A stretch of 64,000 bases of DNA. Origin: Parvibaculum sp041688015. Lineage in GTDB: Bacteria; Pseudomonadota; Alphaproteobacteria; Parvibaculales; Parvibaculaceae. Below are positions 32,032 to 40,795 of this stretch, piece by piece. Within the stretch, counting starts at the first letter, position 1; every line of letters starts with the position of its first letter. The position numbers and the translations under genes were made by a program. The notes under the pieces are model-generated. The model was given only the letters and a program-made list of their open reading frames with translations, was not told where the DNA came from and searched no databases. The DNA lies in contig JBDNIY010000017.1 of assembly GCA_041688015.1 (NCBI GenBank), positions 62,001 to 126,000 of the forward strand, in the 5' to 3' direction.

Positions 32032-34542
32032 TTAGCGGCTATTGTCGTGGCCGGTACGTAAATTTGACGGGCGCGCCTCCGACGAGCCGGCGCCAAACAG
32101 CCGCTCAAAGAACCCCGGCTCCTCCCACTCGCGCTGACGATCTTCATCTGTTTTTTGGCTCGGGACGTCTTCGCCGACGCCATCGCGCATTGCGGCAACG
32201 GAGGGCTCAGCGTCAAACGGGTATTGACCCGGCAAGGCAGCTACCGCTTGATTAATCTGTGTACGTTCCATAAAATCATGCCAGATTTCGGCAGGCATGC
32301 CACCACCAGTGACTTTTTTCATCGGCGCGCGGTCGTCGTTGCCGACCCAGACACCGACCACAAGATCGGCGCTATAGCCGACGAACCAAGCATCACGAAA
32401 GTCCTGACTAGTACCTGTCTTACCTGCCGTCTGGCGACCGGCGATGGCGGCCTTGCGCCCCGTGCCGTTGGTCATCACCGCCTGCAGCATATAATTCATT
32501 TCGCTCATTGAACGTTCATCCATGACGCGACCAAGACCGGACCCTTGCCGACGATAGACTTCATCACCTTGGCGGGTATGCACCTCTTCGATGCCATGCG
32601 GCAGCACGCCATAGCCGCCGTTGGCAAAGGCGGCATAGGCCGCCGTCAGCTCCAGCAGATTAACGTCGCAGGTCCCAAGCGCCAACGTCAGATTGGCAGG
32701 CAGGGTTTCTTGAATGCCGAGACGCTGAGCGGTGCGCACGACATTGCGGATGCCGACCTCTTGCGCCACTTGAACCGCGACGGTGTTGATCGATTTAGAT
32801 AGCGCTGTCGTCAGCGTCATCGAGCCACTGAAACGGTCAGAATAGTTTGACGGCGACCAGTTTCCATAAGTGACGGGCTTGTCCACCCGCACAGTGTCGG
32901 GCGTCAGGCCCTTTTCCATGGCGGTGAGATAGACAAAAGGCTTGAAGGCAGAGCCGGGCTGGCGCAGCGCCTGCACAGCACGATTGAACTGGCTTTGCGC
33001 ATAGGATTTGCCGCCGACCATGGCGCGCACGGCCCCATCCGGCGTCATCGCCACAAGGGCGGCTTGAGTGACATTGGAACTCTTGCCTTCAGCTGTGAGC
33101 ACGCGCGCAACAATTTCTTCGGCGGCGCGTTGCATGGCCGGATCGATAGTGGTGCGCACGGTGAGATCGGTATTGGGCTCGCCGGTATAGGCGGGCAACA
33201 CATCGGCCACCCAATCGACAAAATAGTTGATCGATCCCGAGGCGGAATAGCCCTCAAGCGAAGCCGGATGGGTCAAGGCATATTGCTCGTCGCCATCCGT
33301 GATGAAGCCTTGGCGCAGCATATTGTCGAGCACGATGGAAGCGCGGTCGCGCGCACGCTCAAGATTATTGGTCGGCGAATAATGCGACGGTGCTTTCAGC
33401 AAGCCCGCTAACATGGCCGCTTCAGGCAGCGTCAGGTCACGCGCTGATTTTTTGAAAAAACGTTCCGACGCACCTTCGATGCCATAAGCCCCGCCGCCGA
33501 AATAAACGCGATTGAGATAGAGCGTCAAGATCTGCGCTTTGGAGTAACGCGCCTCCAGCCAGATGGCGAGCAGCATTTCCTGAATCTTGCGGCTCATCGT
33601 CCGCTCAGATGTCAGGAAGACGTTTTTGGCCAATTGCTGAGTGATGGTCGAGCCGCCCTGCACAATATAGCCGGCGCGATAATTCTGCCAGGCGGCGCGG
33701 ACAAGGCCGATGGGATCGACGCCGAAATGCCAATAGAAGCGTTGGTCCTCGGTGGCGATCACGGCTTGCGCCACATAGCTTGGCATGTCGGAGATCAGCA
33801 CCATGCCGCCGCGCATATCGCCGCGATGGCTCAGTGTTTCACCATCGTCAGCAAGGATTGAGAGCGAGGGGGCATGCGCCACGTTCCACAGGCCCGATGT
33901 GTCAGGCAACGACATGGCGTAATAGAAAAGCAAGCCGCCAATGCCGATGGCAAACCACAGGCACATGACAGCGCCCCAATAAAAGGCGCTGCGTAGAAAG
34001 CCGCCGCCTCTGCGTTGTGCCATGGGGCGACGGGGCCGAGCGGGTCCACGGCCGCGCCCGCCGCCGCCATTGCCGCCGCCACGCTTGGCAGGAGGCCGCG
34101 TCCGTTTGGAGACGAATTTGCCGGTGGGTTCGATCCGCTTGCCGAGTTTTGCGCTTTTAGGACGGTTGCGATAACGGCGTTCTTTGTTGGCGCGCGTCTC
34201 GTCTGCCGCGTCATCATCGTCTAGCGACGAGAGGGGCGGCACGGAACGGTTCGCCGCGTCAGCGCGCAGCACCATGCCTTTGGTTGATTTTTTGGATTTG
34301 GCAGATTTCGCTTTTCCCGAAGCGGTCTTTCTTTTGTGATCGCCGCCGCGCGAGAACCAAGAGGTTCGCGTCTCATCGCGTTCGAGCGGTGGTTTTTCTT
34401 CTTCATCGCCGCCATTTGCCCCCACGCCAATGCGCACAGGGGCCAGACCGTTGAGGCGACGGGTCATCCAGTCAGCACCATCGGCTCCGTCCGAATGACG
34501 GCCACGCCTACCGCGATTACCCGTGCCTCTGGGGGATGCCAT
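32032..34542 (-). CDS. penicillin-binding protein 1A-family peptidoglycan synthase
   Basis: An 836-residue bifunctional PBP. A glycosyltransferase GT51 domain (about 240-410: ATEDQRFYWHFGVDP, GGSTITQQLAKNVFL) precedes a transpeptidase domain (about 480-760) with SxxK in PGSAFKPF, SxN in SKSINT and KTG in AGKTGTSQDF. A single membrane helix lies at about 185-210. The cytoplasmic N-terminus of about 180 residues is unusually long and very basic (RRGRH, KSKKSTKG, RPRRPMAQRRGGG) with acidic islands, unlike E. coli PBP1a. It may contact nucleic acid, lipid or cytoskeletal partners. It lies downstream of gyrB on the same strand. Confidence 0.92.
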   Translation of the reverse strand: MASPRGTGNRGRRGRHSDGADGADWMTRRLNGLAPVRIGVGANGGDEEEKPPLERDETRTSWFSRGGDHKRKTASGKAKSAKSKKSTKGMVLRADAANRSVPPLSSLDDDDAADETRANKERRYRNRPKSAKLGKRIEPTGKFVSKRTRPPAKRGGGNGGGGRGRGPARPRRPMAQRRGGGFLRSAFYWGAVMCLWFAIGIGGLLFYYAMSLPDTSGLWNVAHAPSLSILADDGETLSHRGDMRGGMVLISDMPSYVAQAVIATEDQRFYWHFGVDPIGLVRAAWQNYRAGYIVQGGSTITQQLAKNVFLTSERTMSRKIQEMLLAIWLEARYSKAQILTLYLNRVYFGGGAYGIEGASERFFKKSARDLTLPEAAMLAGLLKAPSHYSPTNNLERARDRASIVLDNMLRQGFITDGDEQYALTHPASLEGYSASGSINYFVDWVADVLPAYTGEPNTDLTVRTTIDPAMQRAAEEIVARVLTAEGKSSNVTQAALVAMTPDGAVRAMVGGKSYAQSQFNRAVQALRQPGSAFKPFVYLTAMEKGLTPDTVRVDKPVTYGNWSPSNYSDRFSGSMTLTTALSKSINTVAVQVAQEVGIRNVVRTAQRLGIQETLPANLTLALGTCDVNLLELTAAYAAFANGGYGVLPHGIEEVHTRQGDEVYRRQGSGLGRVMDERSMSEMNYMLQAVMTNGTGRKAAIAGRQTAGKTGTSQDFRDAWFVGYSADLVVGVWVGNDDRAPMKKVTGGGMPAEIWHDFMERTQINQAVAALPGQYPFDAEPSVAAMRDGVGEDVPSQKTDEDRQREWEEPGFFERLFGAGSSEARPSNLRTGHDNSR

Positions 34543-34720
34543 GTTAGCCTTGCGCCAATCTTGACGGGTGAGAACAAAATCAAACTAGCCCCCCGGCAAA
34601 CGTCGTTTTTGGGGGATCGAGTTCATGCAAATTGGCGCTTTTTTGAGCCCAAACTACCCGCGCGCGCCCACGTCCGCACGCTAGTCAGACATAGTTAACA
34701 AAATTTAAACACACGGCTCA

Positions 34721-34756
34721 ATCCGCCGATGCAGACAACAGGCCGCACCGGCGGAT
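34721..34756 (-). terminator. hairpin downstream of gyrB
   Basis: ATCCGCCG and CGGCGGAT (8 bp, perfect) enclose about 20 bases. Only a distant TTTAAATTTT follows on the minus strand, so intrinsic termination is uncertain. Confidence 0.35.
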
Positions 34757-34774
34757 GAAGGCTTCAGGCGCCCA

Positions 34775-37210
34775 TCAAATGTCAAGGTTCGCCACACTTA
34801 AGGCATTGTCGCGGATGAAGTCGCGGCGCGGCTCCACCACGTCGCCCATCAGTTTGACGAAAATTTCGTCAGCCTCGTCCAGCTCGCGCACCTTTACCTG
34901 CAGCAGTGAGCGCACTTCGCGGTCGAGTGTTGTTTCCCAAAGCTGTTCGGGGTTCATTTCGCCAAGGCCCTTGTAGCGCTGCATGGTGACGCCCTTGGAA
35001 CCAGCGGCAAAAACCGCATCGAGAAGCTGCGAGGGCGAGCGGATTTCATGCACGTCATCCTTGCGGCGCAGCGTGGCGGCATAGCGATAGATTTCGCGCA
35101 GATGATCAGCATGCGTGCCCAGACGGCGCGCATCAGCGCTATCGATCAGCGGCGCGTCAATGGAGACCTCTTCCCTGACGCCACGCAACTCGCGCTCAAA
35201 GCGAAAACCGCCTTCACTCGTCATCACGCCCACCCAGCCGCGTTCTGTTTCGTCCGACAGCATGTCGAGACGCTGGGCAATGCGATGGACGGCCTCATTG
35301 GCCTGCGCCTCATCGGCCAACGCACCGGGCGACAGGGCGCGCGCGATGGCCGCTTGTTCGACCACAAAATGAGGGTATTTGGGCGGCAGGCCACGCAGGA
35401 TGGTGCGAATGGTGCGGGCCTTCTCGACAATTTCGGCAAGGTCAGGCCCAGACCGCTGCGTGCCGTCGCTCAGCGTCAGCACCATCTCCTCAAGGCCGGT
35501 GGCGACGAGGTAATTTTCCAGCGCCTGTTCGTCCTTAAGATAGGTTTCTGATGACCCGCGCCGCACCTTGTAGAGCGGCGGCTGAGCGATATAGAGATGA
35601 CCGCGCTCGATCACTTCAGGCATCTGACGGTAGAAAAAGGTGAGGAGCAGCGTGCGAATATGCGCACCGTCCACGTCGGCGTCGGTCATGATGATGATCT
35701 TGTGATAGCGCAGCTTGTCCACATTGAAATCATCACGCCCAATGCCTGTGCCGAGCGCCGTGATGAGTGTACCGATTTCGGCGGAGCCCAGCATCTTGTC
35801 AAAGCGCGCGCGCTCGACGTTGAGAATTTTACCGCGTAGCGGCAGCACCGCCTGATTGGAACGATCACGCGCTTGTTTGGCCGAGCCACCAGCGCTGTCA
35901 CCTTCGACGATGAAGATTTCTGATTTCGACGGATCGCGTTCCTGGCAATCGGCGAGCTTGCCGGGCAGGCTTGAAATATCGAGAGCGCCTTTGCGGCGTG
36001 TCAGCTCGCGCGCCTTGCGGGCGGCTTCACGCGCGGCGGCCGCTTCAACAACCTTGCCCACCACGGTCCTGGCGTCACTTGGGTGTTCTTCAAACCATGT
36101 GGACAGCGTTTCGTTGACGAGGCTTTCCACCACGGGGCGCACCTCTGAGGAGACGAGCTTGTCCTTGGTCTGCGAAGAAAATTTTGGATCGGGCACTTTG
36201 ACCGACAAGACGCAAGTCAAGCCTTCACGCGCATCATCGCCCGTCAGCGTCACCTTCTCGCGTTTGGCAATGCCCGAGCTGCTCGCATAATTATTGACGA
36301 CGCGTGTCAATGCGGCGCGAAAGCCCGCCAGATGTGTGCCGCCATCGCGCTGGGGAATGTTGTTAGTAAAACACAGCATATTTTCGTGATAGCTGTCGTT
36401 CCACCATGTTGCCAGTTCAACTGTGATGCCGTCGCGTTCGGCTTTGAGGTAGATCGGCGCGGCGATGAGCGGCGATTTGTTGCGGTCGAGAAAACGAATA
36501 AACTCAGCAAGCCCGCCTTCATACATCATGTTAACGACCTTGGGCTCGACGCCACGCGCATCGGTCAACGCAATGTGAGCACCTGAATTGAGGAAGGCAA
36601 GCTCACGCAGACGATGCTCCAGCGTGCCGAAATCGAATTCGGTATTGGTGAATGTTTCCGTCGAGGGATGAAAAGTAATCTCGGTGCCCGTCCGCAGCTT
36701 GCCATCGGCCATTTCACCTGCCGCGCCAACGGTCGCAAGCGGTGCGACCGGCACACCATCGGCAAAGCGCATGATGTGTTCTTGACCATGACGCCAGATA
36801 CGCATTTCCAGCCAATCAGACAGCGCGTTCACCACCGAGACGCCCACCCCATGCAGGCCGCCCGACACCTTGTAGGAATTTTGATCAAACTTTCCGCCGG
36901 CATGAAGCTGGGTCATGATGACTTCGGCCGCCGAGACGCCTTCGCCTTTGTGGATGCCCACCGGGATGCCACGGCCATTGTCATTGACCGTCACCGAGCC
37001 ATCGGGATTAAGACGCACATTGACGATGTCGGCGTGGCCTGCCAGCGCCTCGTCGATCGCATTGTCCACGACTTCATAGACCATGTGATGCAGGCCCGAG
37101 CCGTCGTCGGTGTCACCGATATACATGCCGGGGCGTTTACGCACGGCATCAAGGCCTTTGAGCACCTTGATTGAATCTGCGCCGTAGTCTTCCGGTTGTT
37201 GTTCAGCCAT
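34775..37210 (-). CDS. gyrB: DNA gyrase subunit B
   Basis: The ATPase subunit of gyrase, 811 residues. GHKL motifs (EVVDNAIDEALAGHAD, NDNGRGIPVGIHKGEG, GGLHGVGVSVVNALS) are followed by the transducer domain, the TOPRIM domain (IFIVEGDSAGGSAKQARDR, MTDADVDGAHIRTLLLTF) and the C-terminal QRYKGLGEMNPEQLWETT. It belongs to the dnaA-dnaN-recF-gyrB replication cluster, here with a clpP-like gene between recF and gyrB. The start ATG has a short purine stretch upstream. Confidence 0.97.
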   Translation of the reverse strand: MAEQQPEDYGADSIKVLKGLDAVRKRPGMYIGDTDDGSGLHHMVYEVVDNAIDEALAGHADIVNVRLNPDGSVTVNDNGRGIPVGIHKGEGVSAAEVIMTQLHAGGKFDQNSYKVSGGLHGVGVSVVNALSDWLEMRIWRHGQEHIMRFADGVPVAPLATVGAAGEMADGKLRTGTEITFHPSTETFTNTEFDFGTLEHRLRELAFLNSGAHIALTDARGVEPKVVNMMYEGGLAEFIRFLDRNKSPLIAAPIYLKAERDGITVELATWWNDSYHENMLCFTNNIPQRDGGTHLAGFRAALTRVVNNYASSSGIAKREKVTLTGDDAREGLTCVLSVKVPDPKFSSQTKDKLVSSEVRPVVESLVNETLSTWFEEHPSDARTVVGKVVEAAAAREAARKARELTRRKGALDISSLPGKLADCQERDPSKSEIFIVEGDSAGGSAKQARDRSNQAVLPLRGKILNVERARFDKMLGSAEIGTLITALGTGIGRDDFNVDKLRYHKIIIMTDADVDGAHIRTLLLTFFYRQMPEVIERGHLYIAQPPLYKVRRGSSETYLKDEQALENYLVATGLEEMVLTLSDGTQRSGPDLAEIVEKARTIRTILRGLPPKYPHFVVEQAAIARALSPGALADEAQANEAVHRIAQRLDMLSDETERGWVGVMTSEGGFRFERELRGVREEVSIDAPLIDSADARRLGTHADHLREIYRYAATLRRKDDVHEIRSPSQLLDAVFAAGSKGVTMQRYKGLGEMNPEQLWETTLDREVRSLLQVKVRELDEADEIFVKLMGDVVEPRRDFIRDNALSVANLDI

Positions 37211-37267
37211 ATCGGGTCTTCCTAAATCACGTCAATCCAAAAGCGGGGTCGCATCAGAATCGAAAGC

Positions 37268-37855
37268 TCATTTCATCTCATCAGACGATTTGATGATCTT
37301 GCCAGCAACGCCGTAGTCGATGGCTTCCTTGGCGCTCATCCAATGGTCGCGATGTGTGTCGGCGACGATCTTTTCGTAGGTCTGGCCAGTGGCTTCGGCA
37401 AAAATACGATTAAGGCGTTCGCGCATCTTCAGGACTTCCTTGGCCTGAATGTCGATTTCACTGGCTGACCCACCAATGCCGCCGCGCGGTTCATGCAGCA
37501 GAAAGCGCGTGTTGGGCAGGCAGTAGCGATCTTCCTTGGCCGCCGTCACATAGACCAGGGCGCCCGCAGATGCGACCCAGCCTGTACCAAGTACACGCAC
37601 GCGCGGCTTCACGAATTTTGCCACGTCATGGATCATGTCGCCGCTTTCGACATGGCCGCCGGGCGAGGAGATGATCAAAGTGATCGTCTCATCGTTTTCT
37701 GCCGCCATGGCGAGCAGACGTTCGGTGACCCCGCGCGCAAGGCGATCATTGATTTCGCCGGTGATCAAAATGGTGCGCGATTTGAAGAGATTTGCCTCGA
37801 CCATCGGATTGAAATCGATCTTTGGCATCTTCGGTTCGTCGTTTTCATTACGCAT
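37268..37855 (-). CDS. ClpP-family serine protease paralogue
   Basis: A 195-residue ClpP-fold protein. The catalytic serine sits in GTGWVASAGALVYV (canonical ClpP has GMAASMGA). The histidine is in TRFLLHEPRGGIGGSASEIDIQA and the acid in ADTHRDHWMSAKEAIDYG, so the triad appears intact. It lacks an obvious propeptide and the usual N-terminal loop, and no clpX or clpA is adjacent. It is probably a second, non-canonical ClpP of the kind found in several alphaproteobacteria. The ATG at 37855 has AAGGA 8 bases upstream. Its place between recF and gyrB suggests co-transcription with replication genes. Confidence 0.85.
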   Translation of the reverse strand: MRNENDEPKMPKIDFNPMVEANLFKSRTILITGEINDRLARGVTERLLAMAAENDETITLIISSPGGHVESGDMIHDVAKFVKPRVRVLGTGWVASAGALVYVTAAKEDRYCLPNTRFLLHEPRGGIGGSASEIDIQAKEVLKMRERLNRIFAEATGQTYEKIVADTHRDHWMSAKEAIDYGVAGKIIKSSDEMK

Positions 37856-37866
37856 GTCAGCGATCC

Positions 37867-39033
37867 TTATAGGGTTTGCAGCACCGCGCCTTGCGCGATG
37901 CGAAATGTTTGAGCGCGTGTGCCCAGACCTTCAAAGAGGCTGGGCTCGGTGCCGGTCATAAAGGCCTGAAGATTGAGGCCCAGAATATCATCGAACAGGG
38001 CGCGACGACGGTCTTCGTCGAGATGCGCTGCGATTTCGTCTAGCAACAGCAAGGGCGCTGCCCCGCGCGCGGCCAGTAGGCGCGCATTAGCCAGCATGAT
38101 GCCGATGAGCAGCGCCTTTTGTTCGCCGGTCGAACAGGCGCGTGCTTCGCGGTCCTTGGCGACATGGCGCACCCGCAGGTCAATGCGGTGAGGCCCGTCC
38201 AATGTGCGGCCGGCGGCGGCGTCGCGGCCTCGCATAGCCGCGAGGCGATTGCGGAAGTCTTCCTCGACATCGACAGCAGCAGCGTTCAGCAAAGCCGTTT
38301 CAAGCTCACCATCGATAGCAATATCGGCACGCGGAAAATGCGTATCGTTGCCCGCGTCAATGGCGCTGCGCATGCGACCCAATGTTTCGTTGCGCGCGGC
38401 GGCCACCGCCACACCATGCGTCGCCATCTGATCTTCCAGCGCGCCAAGCCAGCTTGCGTCGCGTGTTTCGTCGACCAGCAGGCGGTTGCGTTCGCGCAGC
38501 GCACGGTCATAGGCGTTGACGCGTGTGCCATGCGCAGGATCAAAGCCCATGACGAGGCGGTCAAAAAACCGCCGACGTTCCGACGCGCCTTCAACGAACA
38601 GACGATCCATCGCCGGGGTCAACCAGACAACCCGCACATGCCGCGCCAGCGCGCCCGCGCCCGACGCTGGCTCGCCATCAATGCGCACGGCTCGTGTGCG
38701 TGCCTTGGCGTTGTCGCCGGGCTCAAGCCCCGTGCCGATGCGGGTCTGGCCATGGGCTGTTTCAATGGTGGCGGCAACGGCCCAGCCGCCCTGCCCGACA
38801 TCGCGCGCAACTTCAGCAAAAGGCACACCGCGCAGGCCGCGACCAGGCGAGAGAAGCGACACCGCCTCAAGCAAGTTGGTCTTACCCGCACCATTGTCGC
38901 CAACAAAGACCACCGGGCGTCCGTCCAGCGAGAGTTCGGCACGCGCATAGGAACGGAAATCCGTGACGACGAGGCGCGAGAGGTGACAGGCTGGGCGCAC
39001 AAATGCTGCCCCTGACGGAACCTCACTCCCCAT
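37867..39033 (-). CDS. recF: DNA replication and repair protein RecF
   Basis: An SMC-like ATPase that loads RecA at gaps. N-terminal LSRLVVTDFRSYARAELSLDG leads to the Walker A motif VGDNGAGKTNLLEAVSLLSPGRG; the signature ACSTGEQKALLIGIMLANA and Walker B LLLLDEIAAHLDEDRR follow. Start choice: ATG at 39033 has GGGTGA about 10 bases upstream and gives 388 residues; ATGs at 39042 and 39129 are alternatives. The gene ends 11 bases before the clpP-like start. Confidence 0.94.
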   Translation of the reverse strand: MGSEVPSGAAFVRPACHLSRLVVTDFRSYARAELSLDGRPVVFVGDNGAGKTNLLEAVSLLSPGRGLRGVPFAEVARDVGQGGWAVAATIETAHGQTRIGTGLEPGDNAKARTRAVRIDGEPASGAGALARHVRVVWLTPAMDRLFVEGASERRRFFDRLVMGFDPAHGTRVNAYDRALRERNRLLVDETRDASWLGALEDQMATHGVAVAAARNETLGRMRSAIDAGNDTHFPRADIAIDGELETALLNAAAVDVEEDFRNRLAAMRGRDAAAGRTLDGPHRIDLRVRHVAKDREARACSTGEQKALLIGIMLANARLLAARGAAPLLLLDEIAAHLDEDRRRALFDDILGLNLQAFMTGTEPSLFEGLGTRAQTFRIAQGAVLQTL

Positions 39034-39183
39034 TGCCAGCATTTCACCCGTTCGGGCCAAATTTTGTGCCTTTTTCAATTGATCTTGCGCGCGTCGATTT
39101 TGGCGCGCCTCCATAGCGGAGATTTTCATTCAGGCATCGCAGCGCGAAGATTTTTGCCTGCGCCTACACGCAAACTTTCTTGT

Positions 39184-39264
39184 TTTGCGCATCTACACGC
39201 GCGATCGCCCTTTGCGCATCTACACGCGCGCTCACTCTTTGCGCGTTACACGCGCATTGGCATC
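39184..39264. repeat. 27-bp tandem repeat at the dnaN 3' end
   Basis: Three units with a 27-base period start at 39184, 39211 and 39238 (each TTTGCGC, then TACACGCGC). The last unit overlaps the final codons and stop of dnaN, so the array looks like repeated duplication of that end. A degenerate copy may precede at about 39152. Confidence 0.85.
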
Positions 39265-40364
39265 AGCACATAGATCGCCTTGTCATCGTCAGCATCGCGC
39301 ACAAGCGTCGGCGAGCCGCTGTCAGCCAAAGCAAATGTTGCCTCCGCGCCGTCAAGCTGACCCGTGATGTCGAGCAGATAGCGCGCGTTAAAACCGATCT
39401 CGATGGGCGTGCTGCTATAAGACACCGACAGTTCTTCGGTGGCGCTACCAGAATCGGGATTGGTGACGGAGAGCGTCAGCTTGCCCTCGTCAAGATTGAG
39501 CTTCACGGCACGCGACTTTTCCGTCGAGATGGTCGAAACGCGATCCACCGCTTCAGCAAAGCGTTTGCCATCAACCTGCAAGATCTTGTCATTGCCTTCA
39601 GGAATGACGCGGCCATAGTCAGGGAAAGTACCGTCGATCAATTTGGACGTCAGCACGACGCCGCCAAACTCAAAGCGGATCTTGGTTTCCGAGACGCCAA
39701 CCGAAATCATGCCCGCATCGCCTTCCAGCAGCTTCTGCAATTCGACCACGGTCTTCCTTGGCACAATGACACCGGGCATGCCGGCCGCGCCTTCGGGCAG
39801 ATCGTGATCGACCTGAGCGAGGCGGTGTCCGTCGGTGGCAACCGCGCGCAGCGCCTTTGTCTTGCCGTCGTCCACCGCGTGCAAGTAGATGCCGTTGAGA
39901 TAATAACGCGTCTCTTCCGTCGAGATCGCAAAACGAGTTTTGTCGATCAGACGGCGCATGGCTTCGGCAGACATCTCGAAATGATATGCCAATTGGCCTG
40001 CCGCCATCGCTGGGAAATCTTCCTGCGGCAGCACCTGAAGGGCAAAGTGCGAGCGCCCCGCCGTCAGTTGCAACCGGCCCTCGTCGGGGCCAGTGGAAAG
40101 CTCCACCTGCGCACCGTCAGGCAATTTGCGAACAATATCATACAGCGTATGGGCCGAAGCTGTGGTGCCGCCCGCTTGGGCCACGTCAGCGTCGATCGCC
40201 TCCACGACCTCAATGTCGAGATCGGTGGCCGTCAGGCTCAACTGACCGTCTGCCGCCCGGATCAACACATTGGAGAGGATCGGAATGGTGTTGCGGCGTT
40301 CAACGACTGATTGCACATGATTGAGAGACTTGAGGAGTGCGCCCCGTTCGATCGTGATCTTCAT
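39246..40364 (-). CDS. dnaN: DNA polymerase III beta sliding clamp
   Basis: The 372-residue clamp with three repeated domains: MKITIERGALLKSLNHVQSVVERRNTIPIL (in parts) at the start, FALQVLPQEDFPAM in the middle, and the C-terminal DDKAIYVLMPMRV that forms the protein-binding pocket. Length is normal. It lies between dnaA and recF in the usual order. The stop codon is inside a 27-bp tandem repeat that has extended into the recF-dnaN gap. Confidence 0.97.
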   Translation of the reverse strand: MKITIERGALLKSLNHVQSVVERRNTIPILSNVLIRAADGQLSLTATDLDIEVVEAIDADVAQAGGTTASAHTLYDIVRKLPDGAQVELSTGPDEGRLQLTAGRSHFALQVLPQEDFPAMAAGQLAYHFEMSAEAMRRLIDKTRFAISTEETRYYLNGIYLHAVDDGKTKALRAVATDGHRLAQVDHDLPEGAAGMPGVIVPRKTVVELQKLLEGDAGMISVGVSETKIRFEFGGVVLTSKLIDGTFPDYGRVIPEGNDKILQVDGKRFAEAVDRVSTISTEKSRAVKLNLDEGKLTLSVTNPDSGSATEELSVSYSSTPIEIGFNARYLLDITGQLDGAEATFALADSGSPTLVRDADDDKAIYVLMPMRV

Positions 40365-40795
40365 GCTCTCTTCTCAGTCCCCCGTTTGGACGTTTTGGCT
40401 GCCCCTAAGGACATTTTGAATGCAGGCCTAGGCCTGCGGATTGTAACCCCCTGCATTTCAGTCGGTTTTTGAAGGATCGCGCTCGACCCGCATGGGCATT
40501 CGAGCGACCGACCCTCGTTCAACCCGCGAAACGAGGAGGGCGGAAACGGCCCCTGACAACCCCCCAAAAACACAATTGGGCACCCTGCCGGGAGACGACC
40601 CGGCGCGCGCCGGATTTCCGAAGAAAATCTTGGAACTAAGTATAGCAGATTGCCCGCGCGATGCACGTTTTTCAACAAGGGAAAAGATCGCTAAATCGAG
40701 CGATAACGGCCTGATTCGTTTGGTCTTTACAGACCCTCAGGCGAGCGCCTGGGCGGGCTTTTGAACACCACCAGGGGTGTAAATTACGACCCACC
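40365..40795. other. 430-base dnaA-dnaN intergenic region
   Basis: No gene is supported. It must hold the dnaN promoter and the end of the dnaA transcript. It includes a perfect 16-bp palindrome (40422-40437) and CAGGCG-AG-CGCCTG at about 40739-40752. I found no cluster of DnaA boxes. Confidence 0.55.
40422..40437. repeat. perfect 16-bp palindrome upstream of dnaN
   Basis: GCAGGCCTAGGCCTGC reads identically on both strands, 58 bases upstream of the dnaN start. ATGCAGG at its left edge can also pair with CCTGCAT near 40451, giving an alternative RNA hairpin. Confidence 0.6.

Noticed and set aside
39184..39264. CRISPR-like array
   Set aside because: The 27-base periodicity is contiguous tandem repetition with no unique spacers and no cas genes nearby.
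39180..40310. 376-codon open frame antisense to dnaN
   Set aside because: Complete overlap with dnaN, no domain, and its start lies in the tandem repeat.
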